Shown: positions 8,760-19,352 of the stretch, piece after piece
Numbering within the stretch: position 1 is the stretch's first letter
How the letters are laid out: each line of letters starts with the position of its first letter
Assembly (NCBI RefSeq): GCF_002368395.1
Contig: NZ_AP018254.1
Coordinates: 1-64,000 of the forward strand
Length of the DNA stretch: 64,000 nt
Direction: 5' to 3'
From: Calothrix sp. NIES-3974
Lineage (GTDB): Bacteria > Cyanobacteriota > Cyanobacteriia > Cyanobacteriales > Nostocaceae
Notes under the pieces: model-generated
Seen by the model: only the letters and a program-made list of their open reading frames with translations
The model's database searches: none
What the model was told of the DNA's origin: nothing
Program-made: the position numbers and the translations under genes

Positions 8760-9152
8760 ATGAAACCCTACTCAATCGATTTACGAGAAAAAATAGTAAG
8801 TGCTTACGAAAAGGGTGATACATCAATTCGAGGAGTAGCTGTGCAGTTTGGTATAGCAAAAAGCTATGTGCAGAAGCTAATCAGGCAAAAAAAATTGGAA
8901 GGGCATCTAGAACCCAAAAAGCAAGGTGGAGCAATGAAGGGTAAGCTAGATGATTACGGTAGCGAATTAGCAGAAATGGTTCAAAGTTACCCGGATTTAA
9001 CTTTATTGGAATATTGCGAGTATTTTGGAGAAAAATATAACATTTGGGTGTGTGCAAGTGTGATGTGTTGTGCATTGCAAAAACAAGAATTAACTCGAAA
9101 AAAAAGACTTTACGTAGCAGCCAAGCGAAAACAGAAAGAGTCCAAAAACTGA
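8760..9152 (+). CDS. IS630 transposase, N-terminal frame (orfA)
   Basis: A 130-residue product that begins MKPYSIDLREKIVSAYEKG and carries the paired helix-turn-helix DNA-binding domain of IS630 transposases (SIRGVAVQFGIAKSYVQKL, then a second winged helix). It binds the terminal repeats. The frame ends at 9152. A run of eight A residues at 9098-9105 (CGAAAAAAAAGAC) allows a -1 slip into the second frame, which would yield the fused, active transposase; this arrangement is well known for ISY100-like elements. Confidence 0.9.
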   Translation: MKPYSIDLREKIVSAYEKGDTSIRGVAVQFGIAKSYVQKLIRQKKLEGHLEPKKQGGAMKGKLDDYGSELAEMVQSYPDLTLLEYCEYFGEKYNIWVCASVMCCALQKQELTRKKRLYVAAKRKQKESKN

Positions 9153-9706
9153 GATTAGAATATTGGGAGAAAGTAAAACACATAGACCCAGAAAACCTTG
9201 TGTTTATAGACGAAATGGGTGTTTTGCTTGGTTTGACTAGAACTCATGCTCGAAGCGATCGCGGGAGTAGAGCTTATGATTTTAAACCATATTACCGAGG
9301 TGCAAAAATAAGTGTAATTGGAGGAATTAGCTTCAAAAAAGTCTTAGCTGTGATGACTTTAAATGGCTCAATGAATGGAGAAGCTTATAAAGTTTTTGTA
9401 GAGCATTTTTTACTTCCACAATTATGGGTTGGTGCAGTCGTTGTAATGGATAATCTGCCAGCACATAAAGTCGAAGAGATTAAGCCTTTGATTGAATCTG
9501 TAGGAGCAAGTGTTCTTTATCTATCTCCTTATTCCCCTGAATTTAATCCAATTGAACATTGGTGGTCACAATTAAAAGCGTTCTTAAAACAGTTTTCTCC
9601 TAAAAGTGCATCTGTAGTTGATGGTTTAATTAAAATTGCACTGACATTAGTTGATCCAAAGCATCTAAAAAATTGGTTTACTAATTGTTGCTACTGTACC
9701 TCATAA
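9044..9706 (+). CDS. IS630 transposase, catalytic frame (orfB)
   Basis: Encodes the DDE catalytic domain: FIDEMGV (first Asp), VVMDNLPAHK (second Asp) and PEFNPIEHWWSQLK (third acid, Glu). The open frame begins at 9044, but the family-like sequence starts only after the A8 run (KKKTLRSSQAKTERVQ), so real translation probably enters by -1 frameshift from orfA rather than at its own start. The stop codon lies within the right inverted repeat, a compact design seen in small IS630 elements. Confidence 0.9.
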   Translation: MGVCKCDVLCIAKTRINSKKKTLRSSQAKTERVQKLRLEYWEKVKHIDPENLVFIDEMGVLLGLTRTHARSDRGSRAYDFKPYYRGAKISVIGGISFKKVLAVMTLNGSMNGEAYKVFVEHFLLPQLWVGAVVVMDNLPAHKVEEIKPLIESVGASVLYLSPYSPEFNPIEHWWSQLKAFLKQFSPKSASVVDGLIKIALTLVDPKHLKNWFTNCCYCTS

Positions 9707-9723
9707 ACCTCGAATCTGCTGTA
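9695..9723. repeat. IS630 right terminal inverted repeat (with target TA)
   Basis: Reverse complement matches the left repeat at 25 of 29 positions; the target TA is at 9722-9723. Confidence 0.9.
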
Positions 9724-9880
9724 CTCAGTATAAAGCTAAAAGTAGTATTTTAGCGTTAAAATCAAACAAAATTACTGTAGCTATATCGCGTATGTTTTGA
9801 AATTCAACGTATGTATACGTAAAGGTGCAAGATATAAGTCAACAGTCAACAAACTCAAAGCGAAACATATCACCATAATA

Positions 9881-11629
9881 CTATTTTCTCAACAAATAAC
9901 CATTTTCCAACCGACCCATTCCCAAATTTTCCTGTAACCAAGTGACACCCTGGGGAATACCAATATTAATCCCTTCTTGCTGCATCACCATCCGCAGACG
10001 ACGACGAAATTCCCTCGCTACAGCCCATTGTTGCAAAGGTTGGGTTTTAATCCAAATCCGAATTAACATTCCTTTGTGATCGATTTTATCAATTCCCAGA
10101 ACTTCGGGAAATTCGAGAATTTTTTCTTGCCAAATTTTATCCCGAAACATCTCCTCTGCAAGTCGATGAATTACACTCAATGCATGATTGGGTTCCGTAT
10201 CGTATGCAACTTCAACAGTTAAATCCACCCGTGACCAGTCCTTAGAAAGATTTTGCACTACGGAAATCGCACTATTCGGAATTGTAATTAATCGTCCTTC
10301 GTTATCACGTAATTGGGTAATGCGCAAATTCATATTTTCCACAAAACCTGCAACCTTATCCACCACAATCACATCACCGACAGCATACTGGTCTTCTAGG
10401 AGAATAAAAGAACCATTAATAATATCCTTAATTAAACCTTGGGATGCAAAAGATATGGCTAAACCAATAATCCCCGCACCTGCTAGAAGGGGAACAATAT
10501 TTACTCCAAATAGGGACAATCCACTCAAAATTCCCACACTAATCCAAACCACTGCATTGACACTTTTTAAAACTTGGGAAAAGGTGGTGATTCGGAGTGA
10601 TAGCCTTTGATAATTGCTGGGTGTAACCAGATAACTACTATTGACAATATTCAATAATTTATCAATCAGAATATTACCAACTTTTATCAATACATATACA
10701 CCTAAACCAATAAATACAACTTTTAAGGGAGTTGAATAAATAAAAGGTTGTAATCCTCTAGTGTAGGGGAATAAACCCAGGATAAGAAAAATACTACTGC
10801 CAACTATAGCAATTTGTCCTAATACCAGTAGCAGTTTTTGGATGTCGTAGATATTGTATCCTTGCTGCTTTTTTACCACCTTAATTTCTGTCGAGATGAG
10901 ATGAACATCTGCTTCTGCTTCCTGTTGGGATAATACTTGAGTTTCTTGGGCTATTTCCGATTCTAACTGTTCTTGGCGACGAGAAATTCGCTGTTTAACT
11001 GATTTGAGGATACAAACAAAAATAGTTGATATCAAAATAATTAACAAAGCCTTGAGAGCCTGTCTAATTAAAAATGGTATTTGTCGCTCCTGTTTGGCTC
11101 TGATTAAAGCATTTTCAATCACCTTTGTTAATTCTGATGCCCATCTTTGCTGGTTCATTCCTTGTAATTGGGCATCTAAATTCGTGACTGTCATTAAATA
11201 CTGGTCATTAATATAAATAATTGGTAAATTACTAGCTTCATCCAGATTATAAGTAACCCGTATATTCTCGATTGGCTCATCCTGATGCACGAAGCGGATG
11301 AGATTATTTTCAATTTTTTGTACCCTTTTGCTCACTGGTTTTAAATCAGTAGTGAGGTTATTTTGGGTTTCTATGGCTAATGCTGTGACTGTAAATAATT
11401 CATAACCATCGAGAAAAACTGGAGCGGTTTGGATATTCGAGTTATTGGCAGAAAATAAGTCGTTGACCCTAGGGATTCGGATGGGAATTTGGTCGGTAAC
11501 TTGGGCAAACGTTGGTAATTTGGGAAAGGCTGAAAAGAAGATAAATAAAATCAATCCTAAGCAGATTGAGATAAATTTTTTGCTATTGAGTTTTTTCAGA
11601 TATTGACAAATCTGATGAGTTCCACGCAT
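9881..11629 (-). CDS. Mechanosensitive ion channel, MscS family
   Basis: A protein of about 582 residues that releases solutes under hypo-osmotic stress. A signal-peptide-like N-terminus (cleavage near PTFAQ) leads into a periplasmic domain of about 150 residues, then a membrane helix, a Glu/Gln-rich coiled coil, further helices, and the MscS core: pore helix LLAGAGIIGLAISFASQGL, then the beta domain (EDQYAVGDVIVVDKVAG, LITIPNS) and the C-terminal alpha/beta domain. ATG at 11629 has GGGGGAT upstream; the frame is open to a TTG at 11647. The long N-terminal extension puts it with the larger cyanobacterial MscS paralogues rather than the short E. coli type. Confidence 0.9.
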   Translation of the reverse strand: MRGTHQICQYLKKLNSKKFISICLGLILFIFFSAFPKLPTFAQVTDQIPIRIPRVNDLFSANNSNIQTAPVFLDGYELFTVTALAIETQNNLTTDLKPVSKRVQKIENNLIRFVHQDEPIENIRVTYNLDEASNLPIIYINDQYLMTVTNLDAQLQGMNQQRWASELTKVIENALIRAKQERQIPFLIRQALKALLIILISTIFVCILKSVKQRISRRQEQLESEIAQETQVLSQQEAEADVHLISTEIKVVKKQQGYNIYDIQKLLLVLGQIAIVGSSIFLILGLFPYTRGLQPFIYSTPLKVVFIGLGVYVLIKVGNILIDKLLNIVNSSYLVTPSNYQRLSLRITTFSQVLKSVNAVVWISVGILSGLSLFGVNIVPLLAGAGIIGLAISFASQGLIKDIINGSFILLEDQYAVGDVIVVDKVAGFVENMNLRITQLRDNEGRLITIPNSAISVVQNLSKDWSRVDLTVEVAYDTEPNHALSVIHRLAEEMFRDKIWQEKILEFPEVLGIDKIDHKGMLIRIWIKTQPLQQWAVAREFRRRLRMVMQQEGINIGIPQGVTWLQENLGMGRLENGYLLRK

Positions 11630-11875
11630 GAAAAAATTATCCCCCAAATACTTTTGGTGTCGATGATTGATGATGAATCTGCTATTTTTTTCGGAATGTT
11701 CCTGTATTTATCTGATTCATTTTATCATTTTTTGATGTTGTATCAGAGAATATATCTCTACCAAAAGTCAGGAATAATTTATGTCTGAAGATGGATTTAA
11801 ATGCCCAATAACTTATATATCTAGTGTGCATTCTGCAATTTCATGATTTATCAGTGTTTGAGGAGTCGAGAAAAA

Positions 11876-12322
11876 TCATGATTGATAGTTCTTGCTGACA
11901 AAATATTTTAAATACCCTTGCTTGCGAAGAAAAATAATGATATCTTTAGTAAGCCTGGCACTATTGGTACCTTGATGATTAATCTTTGTGGAAACAAGGG
12001 GCTTTAGTTGCTGTTTAATCAAGGTTTTAGCACCGACATAAACTGCGATCGCACTACGGGTGGGTATACCTTCCTGTTGTGATTGTAGTCTTTGGTAGGT
12101 ATGCCATAGTTCTGGACTGTAGTAGGTGGTACTGTCAGTTGGAAGGTTATCTATCTGTAACGGTGATTGCTGGGTATTGGTTAATTTAATTAGTTTATGT
12201 GCTTTCACTACGTTGTTGAACAGGCGATTTTGTGTTAGTGCTTCTGCAAAATCGCCGGAAACTGATACAGATAGCAAACTAATGGTGCTGATCGCTGCAA
12301 AAGCCAGCAATTTTTTATACAT
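11876..12322 (-). CDS. Secreted hypothetical protein
   Basis: A 148-residue protein from ATG at 12322 (MYKKLLAFAAISTISLLSVS), giving a clear signal peptide with cleavage after about residue 27. The mature part is basic and Gln/Lys-rich with no family I recognise. The frame extends upstream to 12382 but that addition would spoil the signal peptide. Genes around it are unrelated. Export to the periplasm or outside is the only inference. Confidence 0.6.
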   Translation of the reverse strand: MYKKLLAFAAISTISLLSVSVSGDFAEALTQNRLFNNVVKAHKLIKLTNTQQSPLQIDNLPTDSTTYYSPELWHTYQRLQSQQEGIPTRSAIAVYVGAKTLIKQQLKPLVSTKINHQGTNSARLTKDIIIFLRKQGYLKYFVSKNYQS

Positions 12323-12764
12323 ATATGCAAATTGATATAGATAGTATCGGGTGTTGAGTAATTGAAAATCATCATTGCTCAATATTTGTTTTTTGCACCC
12401 CTAGGGATTATCCCTAGTTGTTAGCCCTAGCTAAGAAATTCCCTTGTATTTAGGGTGATTCCGCAAGTTCTCATCAAGTTGACTGAATCTTTATTTTTCT
12501 TAACCCCTTTTAATTGAATATACATAAAACGCATTGTTTTCCGTCAAAATATACTGAAAATACAATTGTGGTTAAAGATTAAAGGTTTATGAGCAAGTTC
12601 AGTAAAAATGCTGGAAAATAAATATTTTGAGAATGACAAAGTGAAAAATTGGATTGTTAACTGTGGACTATTAACGGTTTAGTGATGGGGTTTTTAAAAA
12701 CTGAAAATTCTGGATTATGGGAATCCCAGTAGGGTTTGGTTAATGATTTTTCATGGTGATTTTG

Positions 12765-12792
12765 AGTAGAGACATGATACATCGCGTCTCCA
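12765..12792. repeat. GTAGAGAC palindrome, divergent core
   Basis: GTAGAGACATGATACATCGCGTCTCCAC-like palindrome: arms conserved, core imperfect. Confidence 0.7.
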
Positions 12793-13121
12793 CTCTCCGG
12801 TGATGTGATATTTACTTGTGTAGTATCTACTAAGAAATCGCCAATCAATTATTTTAACTTGGAGGGAAAAACTGTAACTGACTAACTGTAAGCAACCATA
12901 TTTATCAGGTACATTAGGATTTGATGCAATTAATCTCAATCAATAACCTATATTAAAATCCTCAGTTTTGACCAAACTAGGAGTAAAACCATCAAATTAT
13001 TTTCTTATCCTGACTTTGGATACCAATGTTAAATTTGCAAAAGTATAGCGACTGTGATAGTGAGATGAGATGACTAAGAGGATATTTTAAAAATCGATTT
13101 TAATACAGGGAGCAAGGAATC

Positions 13122-13148
13122 GGGAGAGACGGGACATGTCGCGTCTGT
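13122..13148. repeat. GAGACG palindrome with CGACATGTCG-type core
   Basis: Arms GAGACG and CGTCT surround a core around ACATGT; a related core occurs at 23261-23285. Confidence 0.7.
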
Positions 13149-13463
13149 TTCTGAGGACAAATATACCGTTTGAGTCTATTAATTGTCTTCAATCAGTGGT
13201 TGATAAAGTATTGATTCATACTTAACCAACATCCTCTAAGAAACTTCACTCAAAAAGATTTCATAATTGATAATAGGGAGTTTGTACATCCTTTAGGTAT
13301 GACAGTTAAAAAGTGACCTTTTTATTCAGTTTTATTCAGGTGGTTAATGCAGAAACATAAATTGTCACCCGTTAACTGTCAACAAACCAAAAGAAAAATA
13401 TATCAGCGTGTGAAGTATAACTATCAATATTCAACTTGGTGATGAGGTCAAAGGAAATTAAAC

Positions 13464-14495
13464 ATGTTTAGAAACCTACGCATGTTGAATCATGATAATT
13501 TTGCCATGAATTTGAAGCATAATTATGAATCTGATGAACAGTTATTAGATGCTTATTCCCATGCTGTTGTTCGTGTTGTAGAAACAGTTAGTCCAGCAGT
13601 TGTGAATATCGATGTCAAACGTCGGATTCCAGGATATCGTCCTAGTTTTCCATCTATTAGTCGAGAAATTCAGGGTAATGGTTCCGGATTCATTTTTACA
13701 CCCGATGGTTATATTTTGACCAATAGCCATGTTGTCGAGGGAGCAAGTCAAATCCAGGTGACGCTTGCAGATGGTCGCAACTATGCAGCATCACTTGTCG
13801 GTGATGACCCGGATATGGATGTAGCAATTATTCGTATCCATGGGGATAACCTAACTGTAGCGCGGTTAGGGGATTCCCAAACTGTCAAAGTGGGGCAATT
13901 AGCGATCGCAATCGGTCATCCCTATGGATTTCAAACGACGGTGACGACGGGGGTAATTAGTGCGGTGGGTCGGTCATTTCGCTCTGCTTCCGGTAAGTTG
14001 ATTGATAATATTATCCAGACCGATGCAGCTTTGAATCCTGGGAACTCTGGTGGACCCTTGGTGACATCAACGGGGGAGGTGATTGGGATTAATACAGCAG
14101 TAGCGATCGCAGCCCAGGGTATTTGTTTTGCCATACCCATTAATTCGGCCAAGAATATTATACCTGCATTGATGCGTCATGGTAAAACCCAACGGGCATA
14201 CATCGGCATTGGTGGACAAAATGTTCAAGTGTCCAGACGAATCATGTTATTCAACGAATTAGTCAGTGATGCAGGAATTTTTATCATGTACGTGGAACCG
14301 AACAGTCCCGCAGCAAATGCAGGGTTAAGGGAGGGGGATGTAATTGTCGGCTTTAACCGTAAACCAGTGCGTAATATGGATGAACTGCAAAAAATGCTGA
14401 CCCCGGATCAAATTGGAGTGCGATCGCAGTTGACGATTTTGCGTAATCACCAAAAGTTTACCACCGATATTATTCCCATTCCGGCATCTAATTAG
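13464..14495 (+). CDS. HtrA/Deg-like trypsin-family serine protease with PDZ domain
   Basis: A 343-residue S1C protease. The triad is His89 (TNSHVVEG), Asp119 (DPDMDVAII) and Ser195 (NPGNSGGPL); the C-terminal PDZ domain follows (NSPAANAGLREGDVIVGFN). Family members degrade or refold damaged proteins as trimers or larger cages. There is no signal peptide or membrane anchor at the start used (AAAGGAAAT precedes ATG), unlike the usual cyanobacterial HhoA/HhoB/HtrA proteins, so a cytoplasmic location is likely. It converges with secA; the 90-bp gap has an STRR-type tract. Confidence 0.9.
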   Translation: MFRNLRMLNHDNFAMNLKHNYESDEQLLDAYSHAVVRVVETVSPAVVNIDVKRRIPGYRPSFPSISREIQGNGSGFIFTPDGYILTNSHVVEGASQIQVTLADGRNYAASLVGDDPDMDVAIIRIHGDNLTVARLGDSQTVKVGQLAIAIGHPYGFQTTVTTGVISAVGRSFRSASGKLIDNIIQTDAALNPGNSGGPLVTSTGEVIGINTAVAIAAQGICFAIPINSAKNIIPALMRHGKTQRAYIGIGGQNVQVSRRIMLFNELVSDAGIFIMYVEPNSPAANAGLREGDVIVGFNRKPVRNMDELQKMLTPDQIGVRSQLTILRNHQKFTTDIIPIPASN

Positions 14496-14587
14496 GTGGG
14501 GTATTTTCGTAAGGCTAGGGAACAGGGAGTCGGGAATAGTGTTAACCCAATAGGGTACAGTCTACCACACCTCTCCCCATCCAGAAA

Positions 14588-17380
14588 CTACACCATCTCC
14601 GTTGCTTGTGCAGCAGCTTGGGGTGGTTGGGGTTGGAACATAAACAAGGAGTAAACCACATCGCGACGAATATTTGTCATCATATCTAGGAATAACTCGT
14701 ATCCTTCGGTTTTGTACTCAATTAGGGGGTCTTTTTGTCCATATCCACGCAAACCAACAGATTCCCGTAATGCGTCCATTCCTTGTAAATGTTCACGCCA
14801 TAGGGTGTCTATTCGCTGCAAAATAAAGAAACGTTCAGCCTGTCGCATTAACCCTGGTTGAATTTGGTCTACCTGTGCTTCCTTCATATCGTAGGCAATG
14901 CGCACCTGTTCATGCAAAAATGCCTTAATTTCGGACATGGACATGTCGTAGAGCTGTTCTGGTTGCAAATCGGCTAGTAAATAGACAAACTCTTTCACTT
15001 TCTCCACCAATTTATCCAGTTCCCATTCTTCCGAAGGTAAATCGGGGTTGATATAGTAATTGACAATATCGTCCATTGTGCGTTCCGCATAGTCAATTAC
15101 CAGTTCCTTCAAATCCTCCCCTTCTAATACCCGTCTACGCACTGCATAAATCGCTCGTCGTTGATTATTCATCACCTCGTCATACTCAAACACCTGCTTA
15201 CGGATGTCGTAGTAGTAGGTTTCCACCTTCTTCTGCGCTCCTTCTAAGCTGTTGGTGAGCATTTTCGATTCGATTGGCATATCCTCGTCAACCCGGAACA
15301 TTTCCATCAATTTAGCAACGCGATCGCCACCAAATATCCGCATCAAGTTATCTTCCAAACTGAGGAAAAATCTGGTTGTTCCTGGGTCTCCCTGTCGTCC
15401 TGCTCGTCCTCGCAATTGGTTGTCCACCCGTCGGGATTCGTGACGTTCAGTACCAATTACATGTAAACCTCCCCGCTCTACCACCAGATCATGTTCGCGG
15501 GAGGTAAAAACTTCATATTCCTGTTTAACTAACTTGTAAGCATCCCGTAAACGCTGAATCACCGGGTCATCCGTGGGAGCTTTTTCCGCAGCAACTGCCA
15601 CTTTTTCTTCCGCTTCTAGTTCCGGTAAGCTACGTTCCCCATACTGCTGTACGGCAAATTCTACCGCCTGCTTGAGCATATTTTCCGCTTCTTTGGAAAT
15701 ATTAGTTGGGTAAATTCCCGGAGATACCCGCCAAGTTTTCACCTTACGTCCCGGTGCAAATCCCTGTCCACCACTACCACCTGAAGGCGCTCCCGATGAT
15801 CGATTAATGGCAAAAACATCCTCATCTTCCGGTTTGACAATCCGTGGCATAAAATACTCACGCAATTTCAACCGCGCCATGTATTCGGAATTACCACCCA
15901 AAATAATATCCGTACCTCGACCTGCCATATTTGTCGCAATGGTTACAGCCCCAGTCCTTCCCGCTTGAGCGATGATTTCCGCCTCCCGTTCCACGTTTTC
16001 CGGACGAGCATTCAGCAATTCGTGGGGAATACCCTGCTGTTTCAATAACTGACTCAGGTACTCAGATTTTTCCACACTGGTTGTACCCACTAATACCGGA
16101 CGACCAGCTTTATGCATTTCCTCACATTCACGGGCGATCGCTCGCCATTTACCGGCTTCGGTTTTGAACACCATATCGGATAAATCCTGACGACGACGGG
16201 TGCGGTTGGTCGGAATTACGGTTACTTCTAGTTTATAAATCCGTTCAAATTCCGCTTCCTCAGTTTTGGCTGTCCCCGTCATCCCCCCTAATTTGGGATA
16301 CAAAAGAAACAGGTTTTGGTAAGTAATGGTAGCCAGGGTTTGGGTTTCTGGCTGAATTTCTACCCGTTCTTTGGCTTCAATGGCTTGGTGTAATCCATCA
16401 CTCCAGCGCCGACCCGGTAACACCCGTCCAGTAAATTCATCGACGATGACCACCTCTCCCTGACGGACGATATAATTTACGTCTTTCAAGAACAATTCTT
16501 TCGCCTTAATGGCATTAAAGATAAAATGGGCCCAAGGGTCTTCCGGGTCAAATAAATCTGTGACTTCCAATAATCTTTCGGCTTCGGCAAACCCTTCGTC
16601 GGTGAGCAAGACGTTGCGTGCTTTCTCATCCACTTCGTAGTGGTCATCTTTTTTGAGAGCAGAGGCAATTTGCGCAGCTTTGAGATACTTCTCGGTTGGC
16701 CGTTCCACCTGTCCAGATATAATTAGGGGTGTGCGCGCTTCATCTATCAAAATTGAATCAACTTCGTCAATCACACAGTAGTTGAACGGACGCTGTACCA
16801 CATCCGCCATCGAAGTTGCCATATTATCTCGCAAATAATCAAAGCCAATTTCGCTGTTGGTAACGTAGGTAATGTCGCAATTGTAATTCTTTCTTCTTTC
16901 CTGGGGAGTCATATTCGCCTGAATTAACCCCACACTCAACCCCAAAAACCGATGGACTTGTCCCATCCATTCTGCGTCCCGTCTAGCCAAGTAATCGTTG
17001 ACGGTAATCACATGTACTCCCTTACCTGTTAACGCATTCAAATAACTCGGTAAAGTCGCCACTAGGGTTTTCCCCTCACCAGTTTTCATCTCGGCGATTT
17101 GTCCGGTGTGTAAAATCACACCTCCCAATAACTGCACATCAAAGTGTCGCAAACCCAAAACACGACGAGCTGCTTCCCGAACTACGGCAAAGGCTTCCGG
17201 AAGAATATCATCGAGGGTTTCCCCCTTACTTAATCTTTCCTTAAACTCCCCAGTTTTCGCCTTGAGGGCATTGTCATCTAGGCTTTGAATCTCTTCCTCT
17301 AAGAGGTTAATTTCAGCGATGTAAGGTTGGTATTTTTTGAGTTTACGAGCGTTGGGGTCGCCCAACAATTTGTTTAGCAT
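14588..17380 (-). CDS. secA: Preprotein translocase ATPase SecA
   Basis: The motor of Sec export to the thylakoid and plasma membranes. 930 residues, the normal cyanobacterial length. Walker A GEGKT is at 101-105, [19 protein letters not shown] follows from 205, and later helicase motifs include [14 protein letters not shown] and [12 protein letters not shown] Gly/Ser-rich insertion ([12 protein letters not shown]) sits before the second nucleotide-binding lobe, as in other cyanobacterial SecA. The C-terminus lacks the zinc-binding tail of proteobacterial SecA, also usual here. Single gene transcribed from a long upstream gap. Confidence 0.98.
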   Translation of the reverse strand: MLNKLLGDPNARKLKKYQPYIAEINLLEEEIQSLDDNALKAKTGEFKERLSKGETLDDILPEAFAVVREAARRVLGLRHFDVQLLGGVILHTGQIAEMKTGEGKTLVATLPSYLNALTGKGVHVITVNDYLARRDAEWMGQVHRFLGLSVGLIQANMTPQERRKNYNCDITYVTNSEIGFDYLRDNMATSMADVVQRPFNYCVIDEVDSILIDEARTPLIISGQVERPTEKYLKAAQIASALKKDDHYEVDEKARNVLLTDEGFAEAERLLEVTDLFDPEDPWAHFIFNAIKAKELFLKDVNYIVRQGEVVIVDEFTGRVLPGRRWSDGLHQAIEAKERVEIQPETQTLATITYQNLFLLYPKLGGMTGTAKTEEAEFERIYKLEVTVIPTNRTRRRQDLSDMVFKTEAGKWRAIARECEEMHKAGRPVLVGTTSVEKSEYLSQLLKQQGIPHELLNARPENVEREAEIIAQAGRTGAVTIATNMAGRGTDIILGGNSEYMARLKLREYFMPRIVKPEDEDVFAINRSSGAPSGGSGGQGFAPGRKVKTWRVSPGIYPTNISKEAENMLKQAVEFAVQQYGERSLPELEAEEKVAVAAEKAPTDDPVIQRLRDAYKLVKQEYEVFTSREHDLVVERGGLHVIGTERHESRRVDNQLRGRAGRQGDPGTTRFFLSLEDNLMRIFGGDRVAKLMEMFRVDEDMPIESKMLTNSLEGAQKKVETYYYDIRKQVFEYDEVMNNQRRAIYAVRRRVLEGEDLKELVIDYAERTMDDIVNYYINPDLPSEEWELDKLVEKVKEFVYLLADLQPEQLYDMSMSEIKAFLHEQVRIAYDMKEAQVDQIQPGLMRQAERFFILQRIDTLWREHLQGMDALRESVGLRGYGQKDPLIEYKTEGYELFLDMMTNIRRDVVYSLFMFQPQPPQAAAQATEMV

Positions 17381-18566
17381 GGCAGTTTATTTTCAACAAA
17401 AACAAGTGGTGGGATGAATCAGAGGTTGGATTTAGATTATATACATATCTATTTATAGATACCGAATAACTCGCGGATCGAAATCAAATGTTAATTATTT
17501 TAGCGATTTCGATCGCGATCGCCTTCCCCTAACCATTTTAAGATGCAAGTCTTTGCGGAATACCCTACAGAGCATTCGCTGCCAACATCCAACGCATCGG
17601 GAAGATTGATCGGAAATCTAATAACCCATATTAAAACTGTCTTTATCGTATCATTTTGCTCCCAAAGCATAGCATCCACTGCTGTCTCTGCCAAATCCTA
17701 TCCCCTACCACCACCAGCTAAATCCCGCTTTTGAGCAAAAATCTATTTTCCTGTTGTCCCTATAACTTTACTTTTATTCAAGATTACAAAGCCTATTTGT
17801 AGTCAGAACTACCCGTACTGAATACCTGTGCCCTAATCGCTACCACAGCACAAATGTTACCATTCTACCTAGCTGACAGTATAAATACTTGCATATAAAT
17901 ACATACGAAAAAGCGACTGAGATTTTTGCCTACCCCAGCGCCTCTCCGTAAAAACTTATACCATTTCACTTGCTTGCTGCAACATTCGGAAGTCGCAACA
18001 CCCTATAAATGAAGGGAGTTCCGACAATAACCTGTGACAAACATATGGTGAAGTGGTATCACTCCTTGCACTTATACAGAATATCTCTTGTATCTTTAAT
18101 TGTGGATTTCAATGAGTGACACTTTTTAAACTGCTCTAGTTAAAAATTCATAGTTGGGTAAGTGTTTACGGATAACATGGGACAAAATTTAAAAGTAAGG
18201 CACAGCACACTCATCATCGCGTAGCAATACGAGTTGGTATAGTCCACATCAGTGTCGGGAAAATTTATGCAAGTGTGTAATTCTGTAAATTCCGATGTCA
18301 CTAGATTTGGGGAGGAATAAAAGGAATAGCCTTACTTGACAGTGTAGTTAAGCGTAGGAAAGCTACCTATAGCTAAAACAAACGGAAGAAACATTGACCG
18401 GAATAAATATTATTGGAAAATACTCAAGTAAAAAACTTGACGATAAGCGGTTAGGGGTTATGAACTAGCGATTAGCAATGTAACTCGACCCAAGGGTGTT
18501 TTGGCAATATTAGCAAGTCCAATACCTCACCGTTTGGAGTATAAAAAGTTATACAGGGGTGAAATT
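17381..18566. other. Long gene-free region between secA and L,D-transpeptidase
   Basis: About 1.2 kb with no gene I can support. It contains overlapping HIP1 octamers near 17511-17522 and must hold the secA promoter on the minus strand and the next gene's promoter on the plus strand. Short open frames near 17500-17734 overlap on both strands and show no protein-like features. Confidence 0.5.
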
Positions 18567-19154
18567 ATGATTAAAACCCACGGGATGCAAACTCACAGCG
18601 ATCGCCAGCAAAACGACGGTGGGGGATGGAGAAGGATTAATCGAATTGCGATCGCATTCATATTATCCGTATCGGTATTCAATGGATTTTCTCTCCCCTA
18701 CCCAGGGAATACCCGGTCACAAACGGACACGAGAGTTTTCGCTCAATCCACCAAATCCTCCCCAACCATCACCCAAACCATGAGAAACCTCAAACAATCC
18801 AATCAACGTTGGATTGAAATTCGCTTAAAACAGCAGCGTCTAATCGCTTGGGAAGGAAATCAACCCATTTACGGAGTCAGGGTTTCTACAGGTAAACCCA
18901 GCACACCTACTCCCACAGGAGTATTTGCAGTCCAAACCAAACTACGGGTGACACGAATGCGGGGAACTGGCTACGATATTCCCGACGTACCCTATACCAT
19001 GTATTACCATCACGGTTATGCAATTCACGGAGCATACTGGCATAATCGTTTTGGTACACCCGTCAGTCATGGTTGCATTAACCTCAGACCCCAGCAAGCA
19101 AGGTGGTTATTTAGCTGGGCAAAGGTAGGAACACCGATTGTCGTCAGGGAGTAG
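18567..19154 (+). CDS. L,D-transpeptidase, YkuD family
   Basis: A 195-residue enzyme that makes 3-3 peptidoglycan crosslinks or anchors proteins to the wall. The YkuD signature is complete: His154 (YAIHGAYW) and the His168-Gly-Cys170 of [10 protein letters not shown], with Cys as nucleophile. A hydrophobic N-terminal segment at about 26-44 with cleavage near VFAQ60 directs it to the periplasm. ATG at 18567 with GGGGTGAA upstream is preferred over the in-frame ATG at 18501. Its stop codon lies inside a palindromic repeat. It stands alone. Confidence 0.9.
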   Translation: MIKTHGMQTHSDRQQNDGGGWRRINRIAIAFILSVSVFNGFSLPYPGNTRSQTDTRVFAQSTKSSPTITQTMRNLKQSNQRWIEIRLKQQRLIAWEGNQPIYGVRVSTGKPSTPTPTGVFAVQTKLRVTRMRGTGYDIPDVPYTMYYHHGYAIHGAYWHNRFGTPVSHGCINLRPQQARWLFSWAKVGTPIVVRE

Positions 19155-19177
19155 AACGACCCGACGGTCGTCTGTAC
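19151..19177. repeat. GTAGAACGACC palindrome overlapping a stop codon
   Basis: GTAGAACGACCCGACGGTCGTCTGTAC-like palindrome of the GTAGAGACG family. The TAG stop of the L,D-transpeptidase is its bases 2-4, so the repeat forms the very end of the gene. Confidence 0.8.
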
Positions 19178-19352
19178 AGGAAGTCGGGGAAGCAAGGGTT
19201 TGTGAAATGGTATATTTTCATGGGTTCTGGTGTACGTAGTACATGTAGGCTACTCCCGACTTTCCGAAAATAAATTTTCTTTCGGTATCAACATTTTGAT
19301 AAGTTTATTTATAAATGGAAATTATTGCAGTGAAAACGCGAGAAGGATTACC

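Larger units (their letters stand above)
8706..9721 (+). mobile_element. Complete IS630-type (Tc1/mariner) insertion sequence
   Basis: A 1016-bp element flanked by TA dinucleotides at 8704-8705 and 9722-9723, the target duplication of IS630/Tc1 elements. Including the TA, the inverted repeats 8704-8732 and 9695-9723 match at 25 of 29 positions (TACAGCA, then TTCGAGGT, then ATGAGGTACA). Inside is one transposase encoded in two overlapping frames. Ends, target site and frames are all intact, so it may still be mobile or be a recent arrival. Confidence 0.92.
12323..13463. other. Long gene-free region
   Basis: About 1.1 kb without a credible gene. It holds two members of the GAGACG palindrome family (12765-12792 and 13122-13148) and a GTTAACTGTCAAC tract near 13372. 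Short open frames here have no family resemblance or ribosome sites. Confidence 0.5.
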
